Assembly: GCF_000373585.1 (NCBI RefSeq)
Contig: NZ_KB891877.1
Coordinates: 62,001-126,000 of the forward strand
Reading direction: 5' to 3'
DNA length: 64,000 bases
Origin: Streptomyces sp. MspMP-M5
GTDB taxonomy: Bacteria > Actinomycetota > Actinomycetes > Streptomycetales > Streptomycetaceae
How positions within the stretch are numbered: the stretch's first letter is position 1; every line of letters begins with the position of its first letter. The position numbers and the translations under genes are program-made. Positions 16,600 through 25,426 of the stretch are shown here, piece after piece. The notes below the pieces were generated by a model, which had not been told where the DNA came from, made no database searches, and saw only the letters and a list, made by a program, of their open reading frames with translations.

Positions 16600-16606
16600 C
16601 ACGGCC

Positions 16607-17104
16607 GTGACGACCATGGACGACGACTACGCCACCTACATCGCCGGACTGCCCCGGGTGCTCGCCGGCGCGGGGGTCATCTTCCGCGACGCGGAGGGCC
16701 GCCTGCTGCTCGTGGAACCCAACTACCTGGACACCTGGGTGCTGCCGGGCGGCACCATCGAGTCCGACGCCGGGGAGTCCCCGCGCGAGGCCGCCCGTCG
16801 GGAGACCCTGGAGGAGATCGGCCTGGACGTGGCGCCGGGCCGACTGCTCGCCATCGACTGGGTGCGCGGGGAGACCCGTCCCCCACTGGTGTCGTACCTC
16901 TTCGACGGCGGAGTACTGGACGCGGCACAGCTCGCCGCCATCCGCCTGCAGGAGGAGGAACTCCTCTCCTGGCGCCTGGTCCCCTGGGACGAGGCCGAAA
17001 CCCTGCTGGCCAAGGACCTGCGCCTGCGCATCCGCGGCGCCCTCGACGCCCTGGAGAACGACCACGGCCCGGTGGAACTGGAGGACGGCCTGCGGCCGGA
17101 CTGA
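16607..17104 (+). CDS. NUDIX hydrolase
   Basis: The protein has 165 residues from the GTG at 16607 (an ATG lies at 16616). The Nudix box is complete: GGTIESDAGESPREAARRET continuing LEEIGL, i.e. G-x5-E-x7-R-E-x2-E-E-x-G, at about residues 45-68. It should bind Mg2+ and hydrolyse a nucleoside diphosphate linked to another moiety. The rest (AGAGVIFRDAEGRLLLVEPNY, then WRLVPWDEAETLL) is typical of the 150-170-residue actinobacterial Nudix enzymes whose substrate is unknown. The -10 box seven bases ahead suggests a leaderless mRNA. It is divergent from glycerate kinase. Confidence 0.92.
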   Translation: MTTMDDDYATYIAGLPRVLAGAGVIFRDAEGRLLLVEPNYLDTWVLPGGTIESDAGESPREAARRETLEEIGLDVAPGRLLAIDWVRGETRPPLVSYLFDGGVLDAAQLAAIRLQEEELLSWRLVPWDEAETLLAKDLRLRIRGALDALENDHGPVELEDGLRPD

Positions 17105-17217
17105 GGGACGTGGCGTGAGGGGGGCGGGCGGGGCTGAACGTGGGCGCCTCCTTGCTGCGGGCGCCTCATACCTGGGTGTGAGAACCGTGGGTTGATTCCT
17201 TCTCCCCGCCCGGCCCC

Positions 17218-17223
17218 TAGCCT
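17218..17223 (+). promoter_or_regulatory. -10 box of a leaderless nucleotidyltransferase transcript
   Basis: TAGCCT lies seven bases before the ATG at 17231, with no Shine-Dalgarno sequence between, the same arrangement as at the Nudix gene. Confidence 0.55.
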
Positions 17224-17230
17224 CGTTCTC

Positions 17231-18073
17231 ATGGAAGAGATCGCGGAGCGCATCGCGCGGGTGCCGGGAGTCGTCGGGGTCATGCTCGGGGGCAGCCGCG
17301 CACGAGGAACCAACCGTCCGGATTCCGACTGGGACCTGGGCGTCTACTACCGGGGCACACTGGATCTGCCCGCGCTGGAAGCACTGGCGGCGGACGTGAC
17401 CGGCGGCCCCGTCGAGATACACCCGCCGGGTGCCTGGGGGCCCTGGGTGAACGGCGGGGCGTGGCTGGTCCTGCCCGACGGCAGCCATGTGGACTGGATC
17501 TTCCGGGACCTGGACCGGGTGCGGCGGGTGTGGGAGGACTGCCGCACCGGCCGCTTCGAGACCGGCATGCAGGCCGGCCACCCCCTCGGCTTCTGGTCCC
17601 CCGCCTATCCGGGCGAGGTGGCCCTCGGCCGAATACTGGCCGACGGCTCCGGGGAGTTGGGCCGCCTCAAGGAGGAGACCGGGACGTATCCCGAGCCCCT
17701 GCGCAAGGCACTGACCGGTGCCGCCGTCTGGGACGCGGGCTTCTCAGTGGCGATGGCGGCCAAGTCGTCCGCGACCGCGGACGTCCTGCACGCCTCGCTG
17801 TGCCTGTCCCGGGCGGTCGGCGCCCTTGTCCAGGCCCTGCACGCCCACCACCGCATCTGGTGCCTCAACGAAAAGGGCGCCCTGGCGACGGCTGCCACCC
17901 TCCCCCATACCCCACCGGACTTCGCCGCCCGTGTCACCACACTCCTCGGCGAACTCGGCCGCACCCAGGACCAGTTGCACCACACCCTCGCTCAGGCGGA
18001 ACGCCTGGTGGCAGAGGTGAGGGAGGCGGTCACGACAGAGGGTGACGGGCCGGAGGAAGGGGGGCGGGATTAA
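17231..18073 (+). CDS. Nucleotidyltransferase-domain protein (MNT/aminoglycoside-ANT-like)
   Basis: The protein has 280 residues from the ATG at 17231. The pol-beta-type nucleotidyltransferase motif is complete: GGSRARGTNRPDSDWDLGVY (about 22-41), with the GS loop and the DxD metal ligands, and a third acidic position near VDWIFRDLD. The C-terminal half is helical (about 150-265), as in kanamycin-nucleotidyltransferase-like proteins. It probably transfers a nucleotide to a small molecule or protein; no antibiotic substrate can be claimed. It is alone on the plus strand, five bases from the convergent NAD(P)-binding gene at its 3' end. Confidence 0.85.
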   Translation: MEEIAERIARVPGVVGVMLGGSRARGTNRPDSDWDLGVYYRGTLDLPALEALAADVTGGPVEIHPPGAWGPWVNGGAWLVLPDGSHVDWIFRDLDRVRRVWEDCRTGRFETGMQAGHPLGFWSPAYPGEVALGRILADGSGELGRLKEETGTYPEPLRKALTGAAVWDAGFSVAMAAKSSATADVLHASLCLSRAVGALVQALHAHHRIWCLNEKGALATAATLPHTPPDFAARVTTLLGELGRTQDQLHHTLAQAERLVAEVREAVTTEGDGPEEGGRD

Positions 18074-18078
18074 GGAGT

Positions 18079-18714
18079 TCAGGTGCTGACGCCGACGGTG
18101 TGGTGGTAGGTGGTGGGGTCGGTGACGAAGTCGAGCATGGCGCGAGCGACGTCGGCGCGGGGGATGGAGCTGCCGGACGGGCCGGCTTCGAGGGCGTGGC
18201 GGTAGCGGCCGGTGCCCGGCTTGTCGAGCAGACGGGGCGGGCGGACGGAGGTCCAGTCGAGGTCGGTCTCGCGGAGGACGGCCTCCATGCGTTCCAGGTC
18301 GGTGTAGAGCTCCTTGAGGACGGCCCAGAGCAGCGGGCCGAAGACCCGGTGGGCGAGGAACGGCTGGCCGGCGCCGGTGTGGTTGAGCGGGCCGGCGCTG
18401 ACAACGAGGAGGCGGCGTACGCCGGTTGCCGCCATGGCCTCGGTCACCGCGCGGGCCGAGGTCGAGGCGGGGCGCAGTGGATCATGTCGGCCGGCCTGGC
18501 CGATGCCGGAGAGGACCGCGTCGGCGCCCTCGATGGCCGGTTCGACGGAGGCGGCGTCGAGCGCGTCGGCGCGGACGATCGTGAGGCGCGGATGGCGGTC
18601 GGTCAGTTTTTCGGGGCTGCGCAGTGCGGCGGTCACGTCGTGCCCGTCGGCCAGTGCCTGCCTGACGAGGTGCCGGCCGATGCCTCCCGAGGCTCCGACG
18701 ACGGTGATCTTCAT
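18079..18714 (-). CDS. NAD(P)H-binding protein (atypical SDR, NmrA/BVR-B-like)
   Basis: The protein has 211 residues from the ATG at 18714, with CGGAGGACCC upstream. MKITVVGASGGIGRHLVRQAL is the Rossmann motif of atypical SDRs (GxxGxxG). ADAVLSGIGQAG, RRLLVVSAG and LDWTSVRPPRLLD follow, in the order seen in NAD(P)H-binding flavin-reductase or NmrA-like proteins. The Tyr-x3-Lys pair of classical SDRs is absent. It is probably an oxidoreductase or redox sensor with an unknown substrate. It is transcribed divergently from a TetR gene across a 44-bp inverted repeat, so it is very likely the regulated target. Confidence 0.88.
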   Translation of the reverse strand: MKITVVGASGGIGRHLVRQALADGHDVTAALRSPEKLTDRHPRLTIVRADALDAASVEPAIEGADAVLSGIGQAGRHDPLRPASTSARAVTEAMAATGVRRLLVVSAGPLNHTGAGQPFLAHRVFGPLLWAVLKELYTDLERMEAVLRETDLDWTSVRPPRLLDKPGTGRYRHALEAGPSGSSIPRADVARAMLDFVTDPTTYHHTVGVST

Positions 18715-18776
18715 GGGTCCTCCGGTGATCTTTCCTGGCCCGAGCGGAGAAGGGAGAGGGAAGGGGCGAGCAAGGG

Positions 18777-18820
18777 GTGAGTGAACACTTACCCACCAGT
18801 GTGGGTGAGTGTTCACTCAC
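18777..18820. promoter_or_regulatory. 44-bp inverted repeat operator between the reductase and TetR genes
   Basis: The left arm 18777-18796 and right arm 18801-18820 are each 20 bases and pair with one mismatch around CAGT. The core of each arm is GTGAGTGAACACT, itself partly symmetric. The right arm ends 9 bases before the -10 box of the TetR gene, so TetR binding would block both divergent promoters. Confidence 0.82.
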
Positions 18821-18829
18821 CTGTCAATG

Positions 18830-18835
18830 TAGGGT
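18830..18835 (+). promoter_or_regulatory. -10 box of the leaderless TetR transcript
   Basis: TAGGGT precedes the ATG at 18843 by seven bases. The -35 region falls inside the right arm of the inverted repeat. Confidence 0.55.
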
Positions 18836-18842
18836 CGTTCCC

Positions 18843-19529
18843 ATGAGCCCTGAAGCCGATGCCCCGCTGTCCGGAGGGGCGTTGACGCGCTCCCGCATCC
18901 TGGACGCCGCCGCCGCGCTGATGACGAACGTGGGCCTGACCCACACCACGACCAAGCAGATCGCCAAGGAGGCCGGGTGCTCCGAGGCGACGCTCTACAA
19001 GCACTTCCGCAGCAAGGAAGAGATCTTCGTGCGGGTGCTGCACGAGCGGGTGCCACAGTTCTCCGACGCGTTGGCGGGGCTGCCGGACCGGGCGGGTGAC
19101 GAACGCGGTCCGGCCGGGCACCTCGAGGCGGTGGTGCTGGCCGCGTTGCGGTTCTACCGGGGGTCGTTCCCGATTGCGGCCTCGCTGTTCGCCAGTCCGG
19201 AGTTGCTGGCGACGCATCGGCGCAAGCTGGACGAGCTGGGCGCCGTGGGGCCGCACAATGCGAGCGGGCAGCTGGCGGCGTATCTGGCGGCGGAGCAGAA
19301 GCTGGGGCGGATCTCGGCTGCGGTCGATCCGCATGCGGCGGCCAATCTGCTGATCGGGGCCTGTTTCCACCGGGCGTTTCTCGACCTGTTCTTCGACGGG
19401 GAGGCGCCGGCAGGGGCGCTGCGGCCCGAGGGCGAGGGGGAGTTCGCGGCGGAGACGGTGCGGGCGGTGCTGGGTGGGCTCGCGCCGTCAGGCGAGCGGA
19501 GAGGGCGACGCGTAGCGGGCGACATGTAG
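18843..19529 (+). CDS. TetR/AcrR family regulator
   Basis: The protein has 228 residues from the ATG at 18843. The N-terminal HTH is at about 20-65 (ILDAAAALMTNVGLTHTTTKQIAKEAGCSEATLYKHF), followed by RSKEEIFVRVL and a helical ligand domain. There is no sign of truncation. Its operator is most probably the 44-bp inverted repeat just upstream, so it would repress itself and the divergent NAD(P)-binding reductase, and release both on binding an unknown electrophile or small ligand. The downstream region holds a 20-bp tandem repeat. Confidence 0.93.
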   Translation: MSPEADAPLSGGALTRSRILDAAAALMTNVGLTHTTTKQIAKEAGCSEATLYKHFRSKEEIFVRVLHERVPQFSDALAGLPDRAGDERGPAGHLEAVVLAALRFYRGSFPIAASLFASPELLATHRRKLDELGAVGPHNASGQLAAYLAAEQKLGRISAAVDPHAAANLLIGACFHRAFLDLFFDGEAPAGALRPEGEGEFAAETVRAVLGGLAPSGERRGRRVAGDM

Positions 19530-19579
19530 TGGATCCGGACAGGTAGCGGGTCGGAGGGCGGGCCGGCCGGACCCACAGG

Positions 19580-19699
19580 TCTGTCGCCCGACGCGCGGGC
19601 CTGTTGCCCGACGCGCGGGCCTGTTGCCGGGCGGGCGGGCCTGTCGCCGGGCGGGCGGGCCTGTCGCAGGACGTGCGGGCCTGTCTCTGCGCGGGCGGC
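19580..19699. repeat. Six-copy 20-bp tandem repeat
   Basis: Six head-to-tail 20-base units with consensus CCTGTCGCCCGACGCGCGGG fill 19580-19699, each differing at one to eight positions. The middle copies use GCCGGGCGGG. It lies between the convergent ends of the TetR and Ogt genes. It carries no plausible ORF, and the units lack unique spacers. Each unit is GC-rich and partly self-complementary, so the transcript may fold, but no standard terminator was seen. Confidence 0.85.
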
Positions 19700-19765
19700 C
19701 GTCAGTCGTCGGTCACGCCTGTTCGGCCGCCCCGGACCGCTCCTGCACGGCTCGGGCTGTCCTGC

Positions 19766-20374
19766 TCAGGCGCAGTCGTCCGGGGGAAAGAGTCCGTCGG
19801 CGGCGCGTTCGAAGGTGAGGAGGCGGCGTTTGCGGTCGAGGCCGCCGCCGTAGCCGGTGAGGCTGCCGTTGGCGCCGACGACGCGGTGGCAGGGGACGAT
19901 GATGCCGATCGGGTTGCGGCCGTTGGCCAGGCCGACGGCGCGGGACGCGTTCGGGGTGCCGAGGCGGGCGGCGAGCTGCCCGTACGAGACCGTCTCGCCG
20001 TAGGGGATGGTGCGCAGGGCGGCCCAGACGCGGCGCTGGAACGGGGTGCCGTGCAGCGCGAGCGGCAGGTCGAAGGTGGTCAGTTCGCCCCGGAAGTAGG
20101 CGCGGAGCTGGGCGATGGTCGCGGCGAAGGGCGGTTCGTCGGGGTCTGCGGGGGTGCCGAAGGTCTCCTGGGGTGGGCGGTGGCGCTGGTCGGTCATGTA
20201 GAGGCCGCTGAGGGTGTCGCCGTGGGCGACGAGGGTGAGCGGGCCGACCGGGGTGTCGTGGAGGACGGTGTGGGTCACCGGACCGGAGGGGGCGGAGGGG
20301 GCTGTGGTGGGTGTGCTCTCGGGGGTGGGTGTGCTGTCGGTGGGGGCCGCGGTGGCTGTGGTGGGGGTGGGCAT
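19766..20374 (-). CDS. ogt: Methylated-DNA--[protein]-cysteine S-methyltransferase
   Basis: The protein has 202 residues from the ATG at 20374. The active-site motif [20 protein letters not shown] with the acceptor Cys is at about residues 160-180, preceded by the DNA-binding helix segment [31 protein letters not shown]. It removes O6-alkyl groups from guanine in a suicide reaction. The N-terminal 35 residues are Thr/Pro-rich low complexity, not part of the fold. It starts eight bases after the Ada-AlkA gene, clearly as one operon, so methyl-phosphotriester sensing, base excision and direct reversal are produced together. Confidence 0.95.
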   Translation of the reverse strand: MPTPTTATAAPTDSTPTPESTPTTAPSAPSGPVTHTVLHDTPVGPLTLVAHGDTLSGLYMTDQRHRPPQETFGTPADPDEPPFAATIAQLRAYFRGELTTFDLPLALHGTPFQRRVWAALRTIPYGETVSYGQLAARLGTPNASRAVGLANGRNPIGIIVPCHRVVGANGSLTGYGGGLDRKRRLLTFERAADGLFPPDDCA

Positions 20375-20382
20375 GGTGGGGC

Positions 20383-21855
20383 TCAATTCGTGGGGAGGTG
20401 GTTGATGGGGTGGTCTTCGGTTGCCCAGAGGTACTGGACGGCGTAGGCGCGCCAGGGGCGCCAGCGGGCGGAGTGACGGATGAGGGCTGCGGGGGTGGCG
20501 GGCAGGCCGAGGCCGGCGGCCGCGCGGCGCAGGCCGAGGTCGGTGGGGGTGAAGGCGTCGGGGTCGCCGAGGGCGCGCATGGCGATGCATTCGACGGTCC
20601 AGGGGCCGATGCCGGGGAGCGCGGCGAGACGGGCGCGGGCCTCGTCCCGGTCGCTGCCGACGCCGAGTTGCAGGGTGCCGTCCGTGAGGGCCGCGACGAC
20701 GCCGGTGAGGGTGGCGCGTCGGGTGCGGGGCATGGCGAGGGTTTCCGGGGCGAGGGCGGCGAGGGCGGCGGGGGTCGGGAAGAGGTGGGTGAGGCCGCCG
20801 CAGGGGTCGTCGACCGGTTCGCCGTGGGCGAGGACCAGGCGGCCGGCGTGGGTGCGGGCGGCGGCGGTGGAGACCTGCTGGCCGAGGACCGCACGGATCG
20901 CGAATTCGTCGGCGTCGGCGGTGCGCGGCACCCGGCGGCCGGGGGCCTTGTCGACCAGCGGGGCGAGCTGCGGGTCCTCCCGGAGCAGGCTGTCGACGGC
21001 CTCCGGGTCGGCGTCGAGGTCGAGCATCCGGCGGCAACGGGCGATGGCGCCGGCGAGGTCGCGGAGGTCGGTGAGGGAGAGCCGGCAGTCGATGTGGTCG
21101 GGGTGGGGGGTGAGGGCGACGATGCCGTGTCCGTAGGGGAGGTCGAGGGTGCGGCGGTAGGCGCCGTCGCGCCATTCCTCGACGCCGGGGACGGCGGTGG
21201 CGGCGAGGTGTCCGAAGAGGTTGTCGGGGTTGAGCGGCTGCCGGAAGGGGAGCCGCAGGGTGAGGGTGCCGGGGGTGGTGGCGCGGGGGCCGGGGCGGGC
21301 GCGGCCGCGGAGTTCGGTGGGCGCGAGGGCGAAGACCTCGCGGACGGTCTCGTTGAAGGAGCGGATGCTGGCGAATCCGGCGGCGAAGGCGATCTCGGCC
21401 ATCGGGAGGGTGGTGGTCTCGATCAGGAGCCGGGCGGTCTGGGCGCGCTGGGCGCGGGCCAGGGCGAGCGGGCCGGCGCCGAGTTCGGCGCGGAGTTGGC
21501 GTTCGATCTGGCGGGGGCTGTAGCCGAGGCGGGCGGCGAGACCGGGGACGCCTTCGCGGTCGACGATGCCGTCGGCGATCAGCCGCATGGCGCGGGCGAC
21601 CAGGTCGGCCCGTTCGTCCCACTGCGGGGAGCCGGGGCTGGCGTCCGGGCGGCAGCGTTTGCAGGCCCGGAAGCCGGCCTGTTGGGCAGCGGCCGCGCTG
21701 GGGTAGAAGCGCATGTTCTCCGGTTTGGGGGGCACCACCGGGCAGCTGGGCCGGCAGTAGATGCCGGTGGTGACGACGGCGATGTAGAACCATCCGTCGA
21801 AGCGGGCGTCCTTGGACTGCACGGCGCGCAGACAGCGCTCGGTATCGGTGTGCAT
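20383..21855 (-). CDS. Ada-type regulator fused to AlkA 3-methyladenine glycosylase
   Basis: The protein has 490 residues. Domain 1 (1-75) is the Ada zinc/methyl-acceptor domain, with C34, C38, C65 and C68 ([17 protein letters not shown]); C34 corresponds to the methyl-accepting Cys38 of E. coli Ada. Domain 2 (about 80-180) is an AraC HTH ([39 protein letters not shown]). Domain 3 (about 200-490) is AlkA: an N-terminal beta domain, then the HhH-GPD glycosylase with [18 protein letters not shown] and the catalytic Asp in FTPTDLGL. One protein thus senses methylphosphotriesters, activates transcription and excises alkylated bases. AdaA-AlkA fusions are known in actinobacteria. It is first in the operon with ogt; GGAGG lies only two bases from the ATG. 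Confidence 0.94.
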   Translation of the reverse strand: MHTDTERCLRAVQSKDARFDGWFYIAVVTTGIYCRPSCPVVPPKPENMRFYPSAAAAQQAGFRACKRCRPDASPGSPQWDERADLVARAMRLIADGIVDREGVPGLAARLGYSPRQIERQLRAELGAGPLALARAQRAQTARLLIETTTLPMAEIAFAAGFASIRSFNETVREVFALAPTELRGRARPGPRATTPGTLTLRLPFRQPLNPDNLFGHLAATAVPGVEEWRDGAYRRTLDLPYGHGIVALTPHPDHIDCRLSLTDLRDLAGAIARCRRMLDLDADPEAVDSLLREDPQLAPLVDKAPGRRVPRTADADEFAIRAVLGQQVSTAAARTHAGRLVLAHGEPVDDPCGGLTHLFPTPAALAALAPETLAMPRTRRATLTGVVAALTDGTLQLGVGSDRDEARARLAALPGIGPWTVECIAMRALGDPDAFTPTDLGLRRAAAGLGLPATPAALIRHSARWRPWRAYAVQYLWATEDHPINHLPTN

Positions 21856-21911
21856 GTCCTCCAGGATTCCGCAGCCGGGTAGGTGCGGGCTGGCGGAAAT
21901 CCGACATCAAC

Positions 21912-22070
21912 CTTGGCTCGTCAGCTCGGACACGGATTTGCCTCGGCTTGTCAGCCCCCGGACACCGGCTTCCCTCGGCTCGTCAGCCGGGACACCGGCT
22001 TCCCTCGGCTCGTCAGCCGGGACACCGGCTTCCCTCGGCTCGTCGGCCGGGACACCGATGTGCCTTCGGC
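21912..22070. repeat. 30-bp tandem repeat upstream of the ada-alkA gene
   Basis: Exact 30-base units beginning GACACCGGCTTCCCTCGGCT lie at 21961, 21991 and 22021 (the last with one change). Diverged copies lie before (from about 21912) and after (to about 22070). The unit length is a multiple of three, so it reads as a 10-residue repeat on both strands, but no start signal supports a gene. It sits between the macro-domain gene and the promoter side of ada-alkA and must be part of that leader or promoter region. Confidence 0.85.
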
Positions 22071-22107
22071 TCCCCGTTGCTCTCGCAGGGGGTGGTGTAC
22101 GGCGTGA

Positions 22108-22638
<531 letters not shown>

Positions 22639-22763
22639 GTGGTGAGCCTAGGCGCTTGCCCGGTGAGGGCAGGGCGGGTCCGCATGGTCTCGTCGTTCGT
22701 CCGGAGGGCGGGTCGGGGGGCGGCTCGGGTGGCCGGGGCAGGTCCCGGTTGCGCGGGCGCGTC

Positions 22764-24185
22764 CTAGCGGCCGCTCGCCCGGAGGCGGCGCCAGACGGCT
22801 CGGGCGGCGTGGTGGCCGGACATGCCGTGGACGCCGGGGCCGGGTGGGGTGGCCTGGGAGCAGAGGAAGACGGCGGGGTGGGCGGTTTCGTAGGGGACGC
22901 GGGTGAGCTTGGGGCGGATGAGGAGGCGGAGGCCGGCGGCGGAGCCGGTGGCGGTGTCGCCGCCGACGTAGTTGGCGTTGCGGGCGGCGAGTTGTGGGGG
23001 GCCGGCGACGGCGCGGGCGAGGACGAGGTCGCGGAAGCCGGGGGCGAAGCGTTCGATCTGGCGCTCGACGGCGTCGGTGGCGTCGCCCGTCCAGCCGTTG
23101 GGGACGTGGCCGTAGGCCCAGAAGGTGTGGTGGCCTTCGGGGGCGCGGGTGGGGTCGATGAGGCTGGGCTGGGCGGTGATCAGGAAGGGGACGGAGGGAT
23201 CGCGGCCCTGGACGGCGGCGTCGAGGGCGGCGGAGATCTCGCCGCTGGTGGGGCCGATGTGGACGGTGCCGGCGTGGTGGGCTTCCGGGGCGGTCCAGGG
23301 GACGGGGCCGGACAGCGCGTAGTCGATCTTGAAGACGCTGGGGCCGTAGGTGACGTCGCGGTAGGCGTTGCCGAGGCCGGCGATGCGGGCGAGGGCGGTC
23401 GGGGAGGTGTCGAAGACGTAGGCGCGGGCCGGCGGGAGGTCGTCCAGGCGCTTGACCTCGAAGTCGGTGTGGACGGCGCCGCCGTGGGCGCGGAGGAGGC
23501 CGGCGAGGGCGTCGGAGATGGCCTGGGAGCCGCCGCGGGGCACCGGCCAGCCGTTGGCGTGGGCGGCGAGGGCGAACATCAGGGCCAGGCCGCTGGTGCC
23601 GAAGCCGCGGAGCGGCGCGATGGCGTGGGCGGCGAGGCCGGCCAGCAGGGCGCGGGCCTTCTCGTCCTGGAAGCGGTTGTTGAGGAGGGTGACCGGCTGC
23701 ATGGCGACCAGGCCGAAGCGGGCGTAGGTGAGCGGGTCCTGGGGCAGGCCCAGCCACTGGGTGCGCAGGAAGTCGTGGGCCAGGGTGTCCCACCGGCCGG
23801 TGAACGGGGCGACGAGCCGGCGGTAGGTGCCGGCGTCGCGCGGCCCGAACGACATGGCGGTCTCGCCGACGGAGTGCGCCAGGACCGCTGCGGTGCCGTC
23901 GGGGAAGGGGTGCGCCATGGGGAGGTCGGGGTGGAGCCATTCCAGGCCGTGGCGCTCCAGGGGCATGGCGCGGAAGGCGGGGGAGCCGGCGGCGAGCGGG
24001 TGCACCGCGGAGCACGGGTCGTGGCGGAAACCAGGGAGGGTCAACTCCTCGGTGCGGGCGCCGCCGCCGATGGTGTCGCGGGCTTCGAAGACCTCGACGG
24101 ACATGCCGCGGCGGGCGAGTTCGACCGCCGCTGTCAGGCCGTTGGGCCCCGATCCGATCACGACGGCATCGAGCATCGTCGGCAC
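22764..24185 (-). CDS. FAD/NAD(P)-dependent oxidoreductase (phytoene-desaturase-like)
   Basis: The protein has 473 residues from the GTG at 24185, which has GAGGGGA at a workable distance; a GTG at 24194 and an ATG at 24176 are alternatives. The FAD motif is [24 protein letters not shown], followed by the GGGARTEEL element of the CrtI/amine-oxidase superfamily. The C-terminus has [25 protein letters not shown], the second FAD contact typical of phytoene desaturase-related proteins. No carotenoid genes are nearby, so it is probably one of the broad PYROXD2-like NAD(P)/FAD oxidoreductases of unknown substrate. It lies 40 bases after the inositol-monophosphatase-family gene and is probably cotranscribed with it. 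Confidence 0.87.
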   Translation of the reverse strand: MPTMLDAVVIGSGPNGLTAAVELARRGMSVEVFEARDTIGGGARTEELTLPGFRHDPCSAVHPLAAGSPAFRAMPLERHGLEWLHPDLPMAHPFPDGTAAVLAHSVGETAMSFGPRDAGTYRRLVAPFTGRWDTLAHDFLRTQWLGLPQDPLTYARFGLVAMQPVTLLNNRFQDEKARALLAGLAAHAIAPLRGFGTSGLALMFALAAHANGWPVPRGGSQAISDALAGLLRAHGGAVHTDFEVKRLDDLPPARAYVFDTSPTALARIAGLGNAYRDVTYGPSVFKIDYALSGPVPWTAPEAHHAGTVHIGPTSGEISAALDAAVQGRDPSVPFLITAQPSLIDPTRAPEGHHTFWAYGHVPNGWTGDATDAVERQIERFAPGFRDLVLARAVAGPPQLAARNANYVGGDTATGSAAGLRLLIRPKLTRVPYETAHPAVFLCSQATPPGPGVHGMSGHHAARAVWRRLRASGR

Positions 24186-24225
24186 CTGCGCCACTCCCCT
24201 CGTGTCCGACCCTCGTCGGTGAGGG

Positions 24226-25167
24226 TCAGTTGGCGGCAGCCAGCAGTCCGAGGATACGCCGCGCCGTTTCGGCGTCCCGTGCCGCGGTGAAGGGCAGCGC
24301 GTTGCCGCCTTCGATGCGGAAGGGACGGCCGGCGACGGTGCCGCTGGCGCCGCCCGCTTCGTGGACGAGGAGCAGACCGGCGGCGTGGTCCCAGGAGTTC
24401 TCCCAGCTGAAGGCCGTGGCGTCGAGCCGGCCGACGGCTATGTGGAGGTACTCCAGGCCGGCGGAGCCGCAGGGGCGGGGCGTGACGCCGGGGGTCTTCA
24501 GGGCGGCCAGGACGCGCTTCTGGTCGTCGGTGGTGAAGTCGGGGTGGGAGGTGGCGACTTCGAGATCGGCACCGGGGGCGGGGTGGCCGGCGGTGAGCCG
24601 TGCGCCGTTGAGCCAGGCGCCGGCGCCGCGGCGGGCGACGGCCATCTGGCCGAGGGCGGGGGCGTACGTCCAGGAGGCGAGCACCTCGCCGCGGTGGGCG
24701 AGGGCGACCAGGGTGGCGAAGCCGGGGTCGCCGTGGACGAACTGGCGGGTGCCGTCGACCGGGTCGACGATCCAGACGGGGGCGTCGCCGTGGAGGGCAT
24801 CGAGGACGGTGGGGTCGGCGTGCACGGCCTCTTCGCCGACCACCCGGGAGCCGGGCAGCAGGGCGGTGAGGGCGGCGGTGAGGTGCTCCTCGGCGCGCCG
24901 GTCGGCGATGGTGACGAGGTCGTGCGGGCCGTTCTTCTCGACGATCTCCTCGGCGCCGAGCTGCCGGAAGCGGGGCACGATCTCGTCGGCCGCGGCCTGC
25001 CGGACGGCGGCCTCCACGGCCGCCCAGTCCAGCCCGGAGAGATCGGGCTCGGCGGCGGGCGCGGCGGCCGGGGTGAGGGTGACGGCGTCGGCGAGGTCCG
25101 TGGTGGCCGTAATGTCCGTGGTGTCCGTGGTGTCTCCCGGAGTGCGGATGTCCAGTGCTTCGATCAT
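24226..25167 (-). CDS. Inositol monophosphatase family protein (histidinol-phosphatase/HisN-like)
   Basis: The protein has 313 residues from the ATG at 25167. It has the Mg2+-dependent IMPase motifs: VGEEAVH (metal 1), [20 protein letters not shown] (D-P-x-D-G-T), and [19 protein letters not shown] (W-D-x-A). The N-terminal 40 residues are unusual: a Thr/Asp-rich low-complexity stretch ([13 protein letters not shown]) not found in the core family. The enzyme dephosphorylates a small alcohol phosphate. In actinobacteria HisN-type histidinol phosphatases belong to this family, but there is no his gene nearby to decide. Confidence 0.88.
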   Translation of the reverse strand: MIEALDIRTPGDTTDTTDITATTDLADAVTLTPAAAPAAEPDLSGLDWAAVEAAVRQAAADEIVPRFRQLGAEEIVEKNGPHDLVTIADRRAEEHLTAALTALLPGSRVVGEEAVHADPTVLDALHGDAPVWIVDPVDGTRQFVHGDPGFATLVALAHRGEVLASWTYAPALGQMAVARRGAGAWLNGARLTAGHPAPGADLEVATSHPDFTTDDQKRVLAALKTPGVTPRPCGSAGLEYLHIAVGRLDATAFSWENSWDHAAGLLLVHEAGGASGTVAGRPFRIEGGNALPFTAARDAETARRILGLLAAAN

Positions 25168-25332
25168 GCATCCATCGAACCATGGGCCACTGACACTCCG
25201 GCCGGACTCCGGGTGAACTCCGGGTGCCGTACGGACCACGGGCGGGTGCCGCCGGCCGCCCCGGAGAGCACCGGCCACCCCCGCCCCGCCGGCCTCGCCC
25301 CAAGCCATCACCCCAGGTCAGCACCGTATCCG

Positions 25333-25384
25333 GCGTCGCGAGGCGGCGTCCCGCAACGGCGTCCCGAGGCGGCATCCCAAGGTG
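25333..25384. repeat. Four-copy 13-bp tandem repeat
   Basis: Four adjacent 13-base units near GCGTCCCGAGGCG occupy 25333-25384 (GCGTCGCGAGGCG, GCGTCCCGCAACG, GCGTCCCGAGGCG, GCATCCCAAGGTG). They lie between the 3' end of the cytosolic gamma-glutamyltransferase gene and the upstream region of the phosphatase. The rest of 25168-25426 shows nothing else. Confidence 0.65.
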
Positions 25385-25426
25385 GCCGGCCGCCGGTCAC
25401 CGCACCCCCAGGCAGCCCGCCGCCGT

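Noticed and set aside
20311..21882. A 523-codon plus-strand frame opposite the ada-alkA gene
   Set aside because: Gly/Val/Glu-rich shadow translation with no motif; the minus-strand gene is unambiguous.
21912..22070. Possible CRISPR array in the 30-bp repeats
   Set aside because: The units are directly adjacent with no unique spacers, and no cas genes are present; it is a simple tandem repeat.
22764..24185. Carotenoid biosynthesis (crtI) call for the FAD oxidoreductase
   Set aside because: No crtE, crtB or crtY-like gene lies nearby, and the sequence fits the broader PYROXD2-like group as well.
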